This document shows, one piece after another, positions 5,534 to 5,644 of a DNA stretch of 5,644 nt (the first letter of the stretch is position 1; each line of letters opens with the position of its first letter). The stretch comes from an uncultured Lachnospiraceae bacterium (GTDB lineage: Bacteria > Bacillota > Clostridia > Lachnospirales > Lachnospiraceae). The DNA lies in contig CAJUJY010000107.1 in assembly GCA_910586555.1 (NCBI GenBank), positions 1 through 5,644 of the forward strand, read 5' to 3'. The notes under the pieces are model-generated. The model made no database searches and had not been told where the DNA came from. It was given only the letters and a program-made list of their open reading frames with translations. The position numbers and the translations under genes were made by a program.

Positions 5534-5539
5534 TCAACA
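5522..5539. promoter_or_regulatory. Operator O3, inverted repeat enclosing the regulator's -10
   Basis: TGTTGA-TATAAT-TCAACA is a perfect match of arms and spacing to O1 (3172-3189) and O2 (5479-5496). The six central bases are exactly the -10 hexamer, a geometry that predicts autorepression. Confidence 0.75.
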
Positions 5540-5562
5540 ACACAGAAAGGATGGTAATTTAT

Positions 5563-5644
5563 ATGATGGATGTTAAGTTATGTCTGGAGGAAACAGGAAA
5601 AAGAATTATGGAGCGAAGGAAGAAGATGGGGCTGACACAGGAGC
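5563..5644 (+). CDS. XRE-family helix-turn-helix regulator, N-terminal part only
   Basis: The first 27 codons are present; the gene continues beyond the window. Residues 12-27, GKRIMERRKKMGLTQE, match the first helix and the start of the second helix of the XRE (HTH_3, Cro/CI-like) DNA-binding domain, where (I)xxRxxxGLTQEEL is typical. Such proteins bind short inverted repeats as dimers, often next to their own gene. Here two candidate operators lie directly upstream. AGAAAGG at 5544-5550 is the only ribosome-site candidate. ATG 5563 is about 12 nt after it, ATG 5566 is a near alternative, and ATG 5551 in the same frame is too close. What follows the DNA-binding domain (sensor, oligomerisation or peptidase domain) is not visible. 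Confidence 0.7.
   Translation, partial: MMDVKLCLEETGKRIMERRKKMGLTQE

Noticed and set aside
1..5644. tRNA, rRNA, CRISPR or insertion-sequence features
   Set aside because: No cloverleaf, ribosomal RNA, repeat-spacer pattern, transposase frame or terminal inverted repeats were seen by eye on either strand.

Overview
The window looks like a low-GC Gram-positive chromosome, most likely a gut Clostridium-type bacterium (Lachnospiraceae or a close relative). The basis is the AT-rich composition, GGAGG-type ribosome binding sites, extended -10 promoters, and an MBOAT/DHHW/BspA-type leucine-rich-repeat cluster of the kind common in that family. The genus cannot be fixed from this sequence.

Left part (1-2760), cell-surface genes on the + strand. 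The window opens inside the last 53 codons of an MBOAT membrane O-acyltransferase. It is followed by a DHHW-family protein (347-1561), the extracytoplasmic SGNH-like partner expected beside such an MBOAT. Together they probably O-acylate an exported glycan. Next is a secreted BspA-like leucine-rich-repeat protein (1650-2600), then a strong 15-bp hairpin (2699-2730) that probably ends the block.

Middle part (2760-3860). A well-formed extended -10 promoter (2821-2829) leads into a short coding-like stretch broken by a frameshift (2857-3085), probably a gene remnant. After it comes a second strong promoter (3174-3203) whose -35 lies inside a perfect inverted repeat. This promoter has a leader of about 250 nt and then drives two tandem paralogous 52-residue acidic proteins (3457-3615 and 3698-3856), each with an extended Shine-Dalgarno. 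A moderate terminator follows (3918-3948), and then about 600 bp in which no convincing gene is seen.

Right part (4520-5644). A protein of 234 residues with no recognised family is encoded on the - strand (4601-5305) and ends at a bidirectional terminator. It is divergent from an XRE-type helix-turn-helix regulator that starts at 5563 and runs off the window. The divergent intergenic region carries two more copies of the inverted repeat seen upstream of the 52-residue genes.

The main discovery is this shared 18-bp operator, TGTTGA-WWTAAW-TCAACA, found three times. It covers the -35 of the small-protein promoter, the -35 of the 234-residue gene's promoter and the -10 of the regulator's own promoter. 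All three promoters also share a TGNTATAAT extended -10. The simplest reading is a small self-contained regulon: an autoregulated XRE repressor controlling an uncharacterised 234-residue protein and two paralogous micro-proteins. What the regulon does is unknown.
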